Positions 1-12,100 of a stretch of DNA of 64,000 nucleotides are shown piece after piece. The translations under genes and the position numbers were made by a program. The stretch comes from Ciona intestinalis (Eukaryota > Chordata > Ascidiacea > Phlebobranchia > Cionidae). The notes beneath the pieces are model-generated. The model did no database searches, had not been told where the DNA came from, and saw only the letters and a list, made by a program, of their open reading frames with translations. Location: the NCBI RefSeq assembly GCF_000224145.3, contig NW_004190442.2, positions 86,411 to 150,410 on the forward strand, read 5' to 3'. Position 1 is the first letter of the stretch; every line of letters starts with the position of its first letter.

Positions 1-2
1 CG

Positions 3-2421
3 ACTGAGTTTCATGAGTATACAGTGGGCGACATGAAAAGGGAACTAAACTCGGAAATCTTTTCACAAGCTTTCACTGCACCAGAGTTAGTAAACGCTAC
101 AAGGTACATCGCTTTCAATTGACATTCTTGTTCAAGCAGTTTTTACCCATAGCGTGTTTTAATGATAGCCATTCAGTTGGCAACTATCTTTCTTGTTTAA
201 ATTAACTACAACTCATATTTGTTTATTTCATATTGGATTTACGCTTTTTTTAGACACTTCAACTTGTCAAAAGTATTTTTTTAGATTTTTAACAAAAGTA
301 GGTTTTTACCTATAGCGTGTTTTAACGACTGTCGTTTTGCTGTTGATGCTTTTCTCTTCCTTGTTTTATTCATAAAAGTTTCTCTGTATAGTTTTTGCAG
401 AAAAAAATAGTGATTTATGTTTTGGCTACAAAGGTACATCGCATCCCCCGCCTCCGACAATTGGTCGCTGGCTATCCTTGCTATATATTGTGTGACTGGT
501 GCCACGCCGTGGGAGATTGCGTCAGTGGATAACGTCAAGTACACCAACTTCCTCCATTCTGCACAACGAGCGCAAAGTCTCACGCCCTCCACTGTTGAAA
601 GGAACCGACCCGAGATTTGTCGGATTTTGAAAATTCGATCCGCTTCTCTCACCTCATTGGTCGGCTCACTGAAGCGTAGAGAGGGGGCGATGACGCCAGC
701 GTTTGAGAAACGAGTGATGGAAACACTGCAACAAACTGCTGATAAAAGGTGAAACTAAAAATATTCCTGCTGCCGCTGGTGACCAATGAAAAATTTTGGT
801 CTCAAAATATTCCTTAGGTCTCCCTGATACCCGCTGTATATTTGTTTCAAAAAAACGCGGACATTCGTTTTGAAAATTACCTTTAAAGGTGAGCGAAAAG
901 CAGATTTTATAAGCGAGACGTCACAAACTAAACAAGAGTTGAAGGAATTTCCCTCCGATCTAAATATGGTTTACTAAAATGCGCTTAATATAACCAACGT
1001 ACCGGTTAAATATATAGGGTGCACAAAAACAAATATTAATAATGGTATACAAACAGGTAGATAGTTGGGGAAAATAGGACGTGATTTCATTCATATTTAT
1101 CGTCCCATTTGGTAGTAAACATAGGATATTTAATGAATTATATAACCATATCCTTACGACTCTAAAAGGGCGTTGTTAATTGTTCAAAGCACGATTAAGA
1201 AACATGGGATATTACGTGGGGCAACGGTAACCCATCTTACCCCACAAGTTCACATGTAACGTAACTTGTCAATGTGGTATTGATTCGCTTAAACAAAAAG
1301 TCAGCTTTTCCGACTTTTTAAATAAAGTCCTCTAATAAGGGACAACCAAAGCTTTTCAGTTCGACTTAAGGGCTTAATGCAATGTGGCGCATGTGACGTC
1401 ACAATAGAAGGCAGATCGAAAAAATCGATGAAACCTTTGGTGTTGTGACAGTTGAACCAATTTAATAACAAACAACCGAAACTTGTCAGGTTTAACTCAT
1501 GTGGAGCTTTTTAATAAATTTGCAATCCTCTATTTTGGTGAGATTTTAGGCGCCGATGTGGGTTAATTTAAAATCTTACCCCACGCGTTCTAACACGTCA
1601 TTGCAGAATAACAATTCCGATTTTGTAAAAATAACAATAAGCGCATCATATTGTGACAACACTTGGCTCCGTGCTAATTTTAAAACGTAGAAACGTTTGC
1701 GTTGAAAACAACGAATTCAATGCTGCTACCATTGTGGGCGTATGTGTCCTTTGGGCACGGCAATTGCTCCAACCCAGTGGTTACTAATGAGTTGTCTAAA
1801 AACTGTCAGCAATACAAAAAATAATTGCTCACAAAGTTACATACGTGGTAACTTGTAAGCGGGCACAAGGTGTATGAAACAAAACACCTGTGTTATAACG
1901 ACTGTCGTTGCCCCGCCATGCGAGGATAAATATGTTACATACGTGGTAACTTGTAAGCAGGCACGAGGTGTATGAAACAGAACACCTGTGTTATAACGAC
2001 TGTCGTTGCCCCGCCATGCGAGGATAAATATGTTACATACGTGGTAACTTGTAAGCTGGCACAAGTTGTATGAAACAGAACACCTGTGTTATAACGACTG
2101 TCGTTGACCCGCCATGCGAGGATAAATATGTTACATACGTGGTAACTTGTAAGCTGGCACAAGTTGTATGAAACAGAACACCTGTGTTATAATGACTGTC
2201 GTTGCCTCGCCATGCGAGGATAAATAAGTTAAATGCATTCAATTTAAAATGGTTTCTAATTCAATCCTCCCAACAGATGTTCGATCGGCGACCTGAGCGA
2301 CATCAGGTTGAGTTACGACTCCAACAAGTGGGAACATTACGAGGATCGTTACTTCAACGAGGAGTGGCGGACACCACCATCGAGCACACATCGTAACTTA
2401 CGCAAAACTAAATTGCATTGA
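3..2421 (+). CDS. SBK-like serine/threonine protein kinase, 3' end (partial)
   Basis: Three exons: before 3 to 103, 434-748, 2277-2421 (stop 2419-2421). Both junctions are GT-AG and keep phase. The first exon carries the end of the activation segment, reading TAPELVNAT where most kinases have the APE motif. The second continues ASDNWSLAILAIYCVTGATP, matching the DxWxxG-type F helix and the TGxxPW segment of SH3-binding-kinase (SBK) relatives, then a divergent C-lobe ending TADKRCSIGDL, close to the usual 'DPxKRCS' end of a kinase fold. A 30-odd residue tail rich in Tyr, Glu and Trp ends the protein. The catalytic loop and DFG lie upstream of the window, so activity cannot be judged. Reading through the second donor would stop at 752, so an unspliced form would lose the tail. 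It converges with the integrin gene. The family is inferred from local motifs; another small kinase family is possible. Confidence 0.7.
285..400. repeat. Dispersed repeat with AACGACTGTCGTT core (family C)
   Basis: Located in intron 1 of the SBK-like gene. The order is a 'TTTTTACC(T/C)ATAGCGTGTTTT' start, the near-palindrome AACGACTGTCGTT, then TTTTGCTG and a pyrimidine-rich stretch. Related copies are at 9400-9445 (inverted), 15297-15390, 26049-26165 and 60520-60650. Confidence 0.6.
1061..1245. mobile_element. MITE-like element, reference description of the family
   Basis: A roughly 190-bp non-coding element. Best copies start TATAGTAGGGTGGGGTAAGA and end in its near-complement (CCCCACCCTACTATA), giving imperfect terminal inverted repeats of about 25-30 bp next to TA-rich flanks. 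The interior is conserved: TTGGTAGTAAACAAAGAA, a TCCTCACGACTC block, AATTGTTTAAAACACGATCA, then ATTATGTGCTAA. There is no ORF, so it would need a transposase in trans. This copy is diverged at both ends and lies in intron 2 of the SBK-like gene. The type call (MITE) is inferred from size, inverted ends and copy number. Confidence 0.7.
1715..2236 (+). mobile_element. Composite SINE fragment with four tandem 98-bp units
   Basis: SINE body (TGCTACCATTGTGGGCGTAT, then CCAACCCAGTGGTTACTAAT) runs into four direct 98-bp units beginning near 1838, 1936, 2034 and 2132. Each unit reads roughly GTTACATACGTGGTAACTTG ... AACGACTGTCGTTGCCCCGC ... GAGGATAAATAA. The units are nearly identical, implying recent tandem amplification. 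Because 98 is not a multiple of three, each unit is read in a different frame, which yields overlapping spurious ORFs on the minus strand. Confidence 0.8.
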
Positions 2422-3162
2422 AAAAGATTTGTTGTACATATTTTATTTCGGCGTTATTGTAAATGCGTTTCTTTAAAAATAAATAGTTATGTAAATAATT
2501 CTTTGAACCAGCAGAAAAATATCTCTGGCCCAATGGTTTATAAATAAAAAAAACAAAAAATAATCGCCCACAAATTTACACACGTGGTAACTAATCCAAA
2601 GAACATAAATTACCTAAAACAAATCTAGAATATTATTGAGTATTTGGAAACAAGCTTTTAAGTATTCATGTAAGCCCATAAAAATAACTAGTCAAAAAAA
2701 CACTAAACAAGACTACTATATACAATAAAATAATATTAAACAAGCAGACATTACGGCCAAAAGGGGAAAATAAAGCAACATAATCAAGAAAGTTCAAAAC
2801 ATACTGTGTTTTACAAAGATAATACAAAAAATATGTCACAATAATAACGTTTTGTCTTAATAAACTTATGCAGTAAAGATTAGGAAAATACACATAATTA
2901 CAAAAAGACAGTTATTAAAACTTGCTTTGAGTTAAAAACATATTACAATTCAATGTTCTAACTTTTTGATAAAGTTTAATCATTATAAATAAACGTCCCA
3001 AATGGGACGAGAAAAAAAGGTAAAGGGTGTTCCATCACTTTGGATTATTTAGACAATTAGCTTCATATTACTTTGTGACATCCTATTAAGTTCACTTTTA
3101 AAGCTGTTTTAATTTTACGTTTTTGCAGAATTACCTTAGGGTATACATTTGATATCAGTTGT
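2422..3162. other. Intergenic spacer and 3' UTRs between convergent genes
   Basis: AT-rich sequence between the SBK-like stop and the integrin stop. It should contain both 3' UTRs. I see no further exon, and the 75-codon ORF at 2666-2893 has low-complexity composition. Confidence 0.6.
2478..2483 (+). terminator. Poly(A) signal of the SBK-like kinase
   Basis: AATAAA lies 57 bases after the stop codon of the kinase, the expected spacing for a short 3' UTR. Confidence 0.5.
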
Positions 3163-6100
3163 TTATATTTGCATTTCTTTTGCAAGTTCTTCATACGTAT
3201 TTGTAGAGCTGGGGGAAAGATCATCGATGTTTCCAATAAATCTCGGGTTAACGAACGTTTGTTTCGCTTCACGGTGGATTGGGTTGTTCGACTGCAAGAT
3301 TAATTAAGTGATGCTGAAAGAATATACTTTAAAATATAGTACAGTGGGGCAAGATGGGACCCGTTTTCATTCTTTTCCTCGTCCCATTTGGTAAAAAACA
3401 AAGAATATTTTAGAATCATATTACCGTATCCTAACGATAAAAAGAGAAAGTTATTGTTTGGTATATATTTTAATTAAGTGTGGCTTGCTTTATGAAGTTA
3501 CCACGTTCACGTACGTAACTTATTTATCCTCGCATGGCGGGGCAACGACAGTCGTTATAACACGGGTGTTCTGTTTCATACACCTTGTGCTCGCTTACAA
3601 GTTACCACGTAATGTACCTTTGTGGGAAATTTTTTTTCTGTATGGCTGATGGCAACCTATCAGTGGCACAAACCAAACTCTAACAATCAAAACCCAACAC
3701 CCCACTCACTTCTGTCCATTTACTTTTCTTGACTTCCGCTTGAAACTCCTCCCATTTCCGTTTGTCGTAATTTGTTTTCAATATTTTTGCCACAAGTAAC
3801 GCGATCATACTGGTCAACAACACGCCTCCAATGGTTGGCAAGGCTATGATCAACGGGTTCAGGTATTCACAATCTGCAACAAAAGCAACCAGATATATTC
3901 CTTATATATTCTTTGGACTATAATTAAGATGTATATTTGATTGAATATAATCACATATTTTATTAAATTTTCTCGTAGTTAAAAATATTTACCCAGATCT
4001 GAGTTCCTTGATTTAACGAGCAGATAATATGTTTTAAGCGATGGATGCCACAATATGTTGTAGGTGACCGAACATTGGCCGTCACTCACCCGACAATGTA
4101 CTGGGTCGTGTCGATCACTGTTAGAAGAATGGAATGTTAAATCACTTGATTGTTTAATCCAAGGCATAATTTAGGGGTAAAAAGGTGTTCTGTTTCATAC
4201 ACCTCGTGTCCGCTTATGAGTTACTACTTATTTTGTGGGTAATTGTATTTTCTGTATAGCTTGCAATTTAAACAAGCCATTAGTGACCACTGGGTTGGAG
4301 CAATTGCTTTTGAGTATCTTACTCAAGAACACGTATGCGCACAAATTCAATGGTAGCAGCGTCAAGCTTTGAACCCGATGCTATGAAATATATGACCAAC
4401 AAGTTCTATACTGTTATATATATCGCATAAAAGGCATCGTCAATCTTCCAACCAAATACAATAACCAGTGTCTTGCCCATTAAAACTTACTCATCATTTA
4501 AACAATGTTTGCACGCGTCTGTATAAGATTCTTTACATTTGTCACATTGCGCAACAGAAGACAACACGCGTGTTCGGATATCTTTATCCAGACAAACTTC
4601 CTTACAATCTGATTCAGCCTGTATGAATAATGCAAACATATATTAAAAATACTTACTATAAAAGTAACTTAACTTAGTGGGCAATAAAGATTTAGCAAGA
4701 CATCTCAAGTATTATCCATCCTTGGGTACGCCACTGTAAAAAATCTCCACAGATAGACCATAACATTCAGGGCATGTATTTAAGTAAAATGAATATTTGG
4801 TATTACTAATAAATAATAAAAAAAGGTGTTGGCAGGTTAAGAAGTTTGATCTTTTTTATATTAAGCAATTATTATATTCCCAAAGCTTCTTTTCCACAGT
4901 TTTTGCATAATCCAGTACAACCTTAGCATGCACTCGCAGCACATCGTATAAATATACCAACCTTGTAACAAATACACTTTGCGCACGCTTGTAGTTGTTC
5001 ATCATCACATGTTGCGTTTATGTTAAGTAGGTTACAAGCGGGGTGAATGCATCGGTTGCAATGATTTCCTTCCCAGTATAACTGGGAAAGCAATAAATAA
5101 GTGATGTATTTGGTAGATAAGGTTTTCCTAGTGTATAAGTAACTTATTTGTCCTCAGTCTGAAAACCACCCCTCGTGCCCGCTTACAAGTTACCATGTAT
5201 GTAACTTATTTATCCTCGCATGGCGGGGCAAAGACAGGCGTTATAACACAGGTATTCTGTTTCATACACCTCGTGCCTGCTTGCAAATTACATATATGAT
5301 AACCTAATTATGAATTACTATGTTTTCGGAGCAGGTACAAGTAGAACAGTCGCATGTGCCATGACCCGAACATGTCACGTTACTCCCCGCTGCCATGCAT
5401 GAACGATTATTACATGTGCACTCTCCTGATTGGTCAAGATACCATCCATCGTTGGTGTTACAAACACACTGCTTGTTGCCGTAGCAATTCTCACATCTTC
5501 CTTTATCAGAACCTGGAAATATGATAATCGTGAAGTCTAATTAATCACAGAATCCAGACTGGTTCTGGCGCCATGGCACAGTTGGTTAGCACACCTGCCT
5601 CCAACCCAGAGGTATTGGGTTCAAGGCTGGTGGCTGCTACTATTGTGGGTGTATGTATCCTTGGGCAAGACACTTAATGACAATTGCTCCAACCCAGTGG
5701 TCACTAATGCGTTGTCCAAATTATCAGCCATACATAAAAACAATCACATGAGGTCAATAGAACAGATAAACAAGTTACATACATGGTAACTTGTAAGTGG
5801 ACACAAGGTGTATGAAACAGAACACCAATGTTATAGCGACTGTTGTTGCCTCACTATGCGAGGATAAACAAGTTACATACATGGTAACTTGTAAGCGGGC
5901 ACGAGGTGTATGAAACAGAACACCCGTGTTATAACGACTGTTGTTATCCGCCATGCGAGGATAAATAAGTAACATACATGGTAACTCGTAAGCATGCGCG
6001 AGGTGTATGAAACAGAACATCCGTGTTATAACGACTGTCGTTGCCCCGCCATGCGAGGATAACCAAGTGACCATCATCAATACATAGCTTACCACCACAC

Positions 6101-9100
6101 ATGCTTCCACTTGCAGAAGGACAACCAGTAGAACTGCATTCACAAAATGTTCCGTTGTACGACGGGCTGCATATGCATTCTCCACAGTCGCACATACCAT
6201 TGTTACTGTCGAAAATAACTCAATTTATTGTTTATAATATTTTCATTTTCTTTAATTTATTGGTTATAAAAAATATCAAATTTTAAATTTACTGCTTATA
6301 AAAAAACAAATTTTTGAATTTATATTATGAAATACCATTATTTTTTACGTTTATTGTTTTAAAATAACATCTAATAATTTTCAAGTGAAAAACACTATGG
6401 ATTAATTATGTATGCAGTAATACAGAAAAGATGTGAAAAGAATCCACAAATCAAATGTTTCTACTTGCACATCCCGTTTGGTGATTTAGGGTCAGTGCAG
6501 TTCACGTTCATATTAATAGTTGTTGTTGCTTCACACTGACAATACGATCCTGTGTGACCACTGTCACAGTTGCACATTCCACACTGTATCATAATATTGG
6601 TAGTTATCATTAAAGTTATTACACTAGTGTTGTCTTAAGAAAACCCATTAGTCAACGCTGGGTTAAAGCAATAGTTGTTAAGCGTCTTTGCCCAAGGACA
6701 CATACACTCACAATGGTAGCAGCGACGAGCCTTGAACCGATTACCTCTGAGGGGAAGGCGGGCTAACCACTTTGCCACGGAACCCGATATTTTATTATTT
6801 ATATTAATTGTTTATTCAAGTTCTCACCAAGAAATCTCCATTGAAGCTGCATAGAGATCGATTGTTCGAAGCTATTTCATCCTCGCAACTACATTTACAA
6901 TGGTAGTCTGTAATATAAGGAGTATACAATGAGATTAAATAAAGATAAGGTAAATTTCTAATCAGAATAAGTTACATACGTGGTAACTTGTAAGCAGGCA
7001 CGAGGTGTATAAAACAGAACACCCGTGCTATAACGGCTGTGGTTGCCCACCACGCGAGGATAAACAAGTTACATAATGTTGTACCCACCCACTTTAATGG
7101 TGACCACGTCACTAATCTGATCGGAAGTCACTTTAATTACATCCGTCTGGCTCCCACTTGATGGACATTCATTTGCAGTGATTTCCAGTTCTATTATAAC
7201 CTGCAATAAATGATACGGCATCATCAATGCTTTAATAAAAGCTTTTTTTAAACGCAAGAAAAATAATTAGTACAACCCAGTGATTGCTAAATGTATGTGA
7301 CTTATTTATCCTCGCATAGCGGGGCAACCACAGTCTTATAACACGGGTGTTCTGTTTCATACACCTCGTGCCCGCTTACAAGTTACCACGTATGTAACTT
7401 ATTTATCCTCGCATGGCGGGGCAACGACAGTCGTTATAACACGGGTGTTCTGTTTCATACACCTCGTGCCCGCTTACAAGTTACCACGTATGTAACTTAT
7501 TTATCCTCGCATGGCGGAGCAACGACAGTCGTTATAACACAGGTGTTCTGTTTCATACACCTCTTGCTCGCTTACAAGTTACCACATATGTAACTTATTT
7601 ATCCTCGCATGGTGGAGCAAGGACAGCCGTTATAACACAAGTATTTTGTCCTTGCCCCGTCATGCGAGAATAAAGAAGTTACATTCATTCATTTATTCAA
7701 TGTAAAAATAACCAAATGTTTTAACACCAACCTCTTGTCCTTGCTTAGTATTCTCACACAACAAACTGGTTGACCAAGTATCCGTTCCATGGCACAACAC
7801 TCGGTGTTTGATGTCCAAACCTTTAACTGCAGTCGGTTTATTGAAAGCAAAACGACTTCGAATTTTCTGCAAGAACATCATAAATAGTAGGGGGGGGGGA
7901 GATGGGACACCTTTAGCACATAATATCCAAATATCATGATCGTGTTTAAACAATTAACAAACGGCCCATGTGAGTCGTGAGGATACAGTTTTGTAATTCT
8001 TTGAATGTTCTTTGTTTACTACCAAATGAGATAAGAAAATAGAATGAAAGGGTGTCCCGTCTTTCCCAACACTACTTATATAAATAATCATAAAATACGG
8101 ATTTTCTGGACGCTTTTAATACAAACACGACAGCCCATAGGATGTAATGAGTATAAAAGTAAAATAAAAAATAACATTGAAACATTCATAACAAACAACT
8201 TACATCATACGAGCTTGATATAATGTCTTGAATGTTGCTCGAATCTGTGTTCAACGTTGCAATGTGCGCGTTGGGAAGTAGAGAGTGAATATCCTGCAAC
8301 GAAATGTTGAAGTGTCAACATACACATCATAACATAAAACCATAACAAATATCATATTATACAATGAACGAACAGAATAAATAAAAAGTAGTCGAACTCA
8401 ACAGTTAAAACCAGATTAAAATATAATATTAAGGATATTGTTTTTCAATTGTTAAATTAGGTAGAGGTAATCAAAAAACAGTTGAAAGATTAAACTTCGC
8501 AACTTGACGTAACAGACAAAAATCAAGTCCAACCAATTGTTGATTTAAAGATATATTTGTCCTTAATGGCACCGTCAGTCTCTTATTCAATCACAAAACT
8601 ACCACATAAAGTTTAACATAAATACCTCGTACATCGACCTCATGTTCTGTGTGACGGCGAATATAGTTTGAACTTTATTTTGTTCAAGTACATGTTTAAG
8701 TTGGCCAAGTGATGGGTAATCCTGTGTTTTGCTTTCTGTATATTCCCATATCTGCTTATTGGGGTCAGAGGACTGGGGAATGGGGAATAAAACATAAAAT
8801 TAGTTACCATTTATTTACATAAATTTGTGTTTATTCTTTCGAATACAGTAACAAAGATCATAGCAATTTAAACAACGAAAAGAAGGGAATTAGCAGAAAA
8901 CGACAAATAAAAACACCCTATACGGGTAAAAACTATTTGAATAAAAGTGCCAATTAAAGCTTGGCTGTTAAACTTACAATACAGTATAAGTTAACTCATG
9001 TTGAGTCAATTTAAACAAATCAAGTTGGAATTGGAAGAAAAGTTTGCTTAAAAACACGACTCATATAATGTAGTGTACAGTGTTAGATACTAAAACAACC

Positions 9101-12100
9101 TAAACAGTAAACAGAGGGGTGTTTTTGCATTTAATTTGTTGTTCTATAACTTAACATTGTGTGTGTACTAACCTTTATTAAGTCCATGTGACATTTCATA
9201 TCATTTGGTTTCAAAATTTGAACTAATTTCCCATCCAACGCAATATGTGGCGAGTCATCCGACGTGAACAAAACGACTTTTAATGATTCTTTCCTCCAAC
9301 CAATAATATCCTTTTAAAGAATTTTAAGTTAGTATATATGCATAAGTGGTTGCAAAGCACGCTGAATTATTAGATTTAAAAACAAAGAGAGGAAGAAAAT
9401 CAATTCGACAGTCGTTAAAACACGCTATGGATAAAAGGTGGGAAAGAGTGCCAGTTAAAACCATAGAAGCCAAGTTTTTAAAACACAGGGAAGACAGGGA
9501 TAGTTCCTGCAAAAACAATATAAATTTTTGGTTGTAATGTTTACTAATTAATGCAGTGTAGGAAATTGCAGGTTCAGCGCATATTAATATATGAGTAGTT
9601 GTTGCACAAAAACACAACAATAAGCAAGATGTCCACCTGGCACACAGCTATTTGCATCAACGCATCAAAACCACCTTCAGGTTCATCTATATTGGTGGAG
9701 ATGATGGTTTCTTCAACAGCTTGTTTGAACTTGGTGGTGTCTGATGACATCTTGAGTTGGTGGTGGAAACCAAAGGGTTCAACACATGTTGTGCTCACTG
9801 AATCACAAGCGTCCTTAACTCTGTGTGGATGAATGTAGCTTATTTATCCTCGTATGGCAGGTAAACGCAGTCGTTATAACACGGGTGTTTTGTTTCATAC
9901 ACCTCGTGCCCGCTTACAAGTTACCACGTATGTAACTTTAACTTCTTTATCTTTGCATGGCGGGGCAATGACAGTCGTTAGTTTTCAGAAATGCCCAGAA
10001 TGGTAGCAGCATCGAGCTTTGAACTTGGCCTCTAGGTTATGAGCAGACTGTTATTGTTCCGTACAAAGGTAAATACTCACATGTATTTGTTATCCGAAGC
10101 AAATGGAGCAATGACTTTATCAACGAAAGTTCCAAACCCAAGTCGTGTATTGACGGTAACATTACGAAGAACATCAATTAAAGAACTACCAAGAATCTGA
10201 GTTCAAACATTGCTTAATTAAGTAAATATTCTCTATACAAATATACACTAATGCAATGCAATATACATATTATCGTAAACTAATGAACTATAGAAACATA
10301 CTAGGTGCAATTTAATGTTGGTCCTCTGAATTATGTACCTCGGCACACCAGTGTCATCAAAAGTTACATTTTGTTGCAGGTTGCAGCACTTTAGTAATAA
10401 ACAGATGTGATAAGATGTGATACACAAAACAGCAAAACTTCATTTGTTTAAGTTTGGCATGTCGTTAACATTAACGGACATTCTACTTGTTCTTGAACCG
10501 GGCTTCTTAAACTGGGGTCACGTAGCAAACTTCAGGGGCCGCCAAGATTTCACTAATTTTACACAAAGTCCTTATTTATTAATTAATTTACATTTATACA
10601 TTAATTAACTATCAACAGCCCCTATATAAATTAATAATGTTGATACTTGATAGCCTACCTTAAGTTGGGCGAGGTCGTCGCGCATCGATAATGAAAGGTC
10701 CATGACGTAATACAAATCAAGTGGGAAGTCAATAAGTTTATGAAACGTGATGTTAACTTTGGTTGGTTGGCCTGGTGGTTGAGGAAACATAATATTGAAC
10801 ATTGGATACAGATAATTATATGAGAACATACTGGTTAAAGGCGAGCACCTAACCAATGGGGAAACTATATCTTGCAAGGTATAAAACATAATTATTGTTT
10901 ATCTATTCGACAACAATAGCGAAAATCATATTATTTAAAACAACCAAAAAAAGGAAATCAACAGCAAAGTGAAAGTTATTAAAACACACAATAAATAAAC
11001 AATTCAAACCCTTTTGAAAAAAATGAAACATGACAAACCTATTCTCAGTTTCAATGATATTTCCTGTGGTCTCAGTTGTATTGGATGCGTCACATTTGTC
11101 TTGTTTTCTGCTGTGAATTCTTCATTAATAGTTTTGTTAATTAATGTTTGTGGGGAGTTGACACCGACGCTGCATGTCTGGTTGTTCTCTCTGAGGGGAA
11201 AAAGTTAGGGAAAAATGTTAAACAAATCTCGCATACTTAACATAGTTAATAGTTATCTCTTAAAAAACGATAGCGAAGATCATATTATTATTACAACAAA
11301 CAGAAGGAAATCACAAACCTCAAAAGCTAAAATCGTTAAAACAAGCTATGGGAAAAGGTGTGGGAAATGGCGTTAGTTATAAAGCGTGGCCGTTGCACCA
11401 TGTATTGTTAGAGACAACATTTATAATTTTAAATAAACTAAAATAACATTTTTGTTTATCCGAAATATTAGGCTACTGTTTCTGTTACAAGTTATTAACA
11501 TATACCTGTCTAGTTTGCAGTTCTTGCGAATAGCTGTCGGTACCCTGTTGTCGTTGCACCACGTACACCTGGGGTTTGTTGTAATGCATTGTTTGCATGA
11601 TAGTTGTGCAGAGGAACACTGTTTACCGATCTCAGCTTTTTAAAAACATAAGAAAAGTTCTCAATCATACAGTAAATACAATCACCCACAAAGTTACATA
11701 CATGGTAACTTATTAACGTGTAAGAGAAGACTGTTGTTGCCCCGCCATGTAAGGATAAAAAAAAGAATAAAGTACATGCGTGGTAACTCGTAAGTGGGCA
11801 TGAGGTGTATGAAACAAACATCCGTGTAATAAGGACTGCTGTTTCCCCGCCATGTGAGGATGAAGCAAGTTACATTCATTCAATTTATTTGGCGCCAAAT
11901 CGCCACAATCATATGCATTATGCGACAACAATGAACATAGATATCTAATTTCTATGGTCGCCAAAGGGGTTGAGCAGTAAAAATTTACATAACGTAGACT
12001 TGTGGAGTGATAACTTGTGTCAAAAATAAAACAGCTACTTCCGCCTAAATACACGGGACTAAACCACCAGTAATACATCAATGATAAGAAAGATATTAAT

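Noticed and set aside
1837-2242. Overlapping minus-strand ORFs with [20 protein letters not shown]-type repeats (also at 5775, 15638, 30650, 44096, 48030)
   Set aside because: They are translations of the 98-bp repeat unit; frames change with each unit because 98 is not divisible by three, and identical peptides occur in every array.
5580-5635. tRNA gene
   Set aside because: A- and B-box-like sequences are present, but no cloverleaf with anticodon arm can be drawn and the same segment heads many SINE copies.
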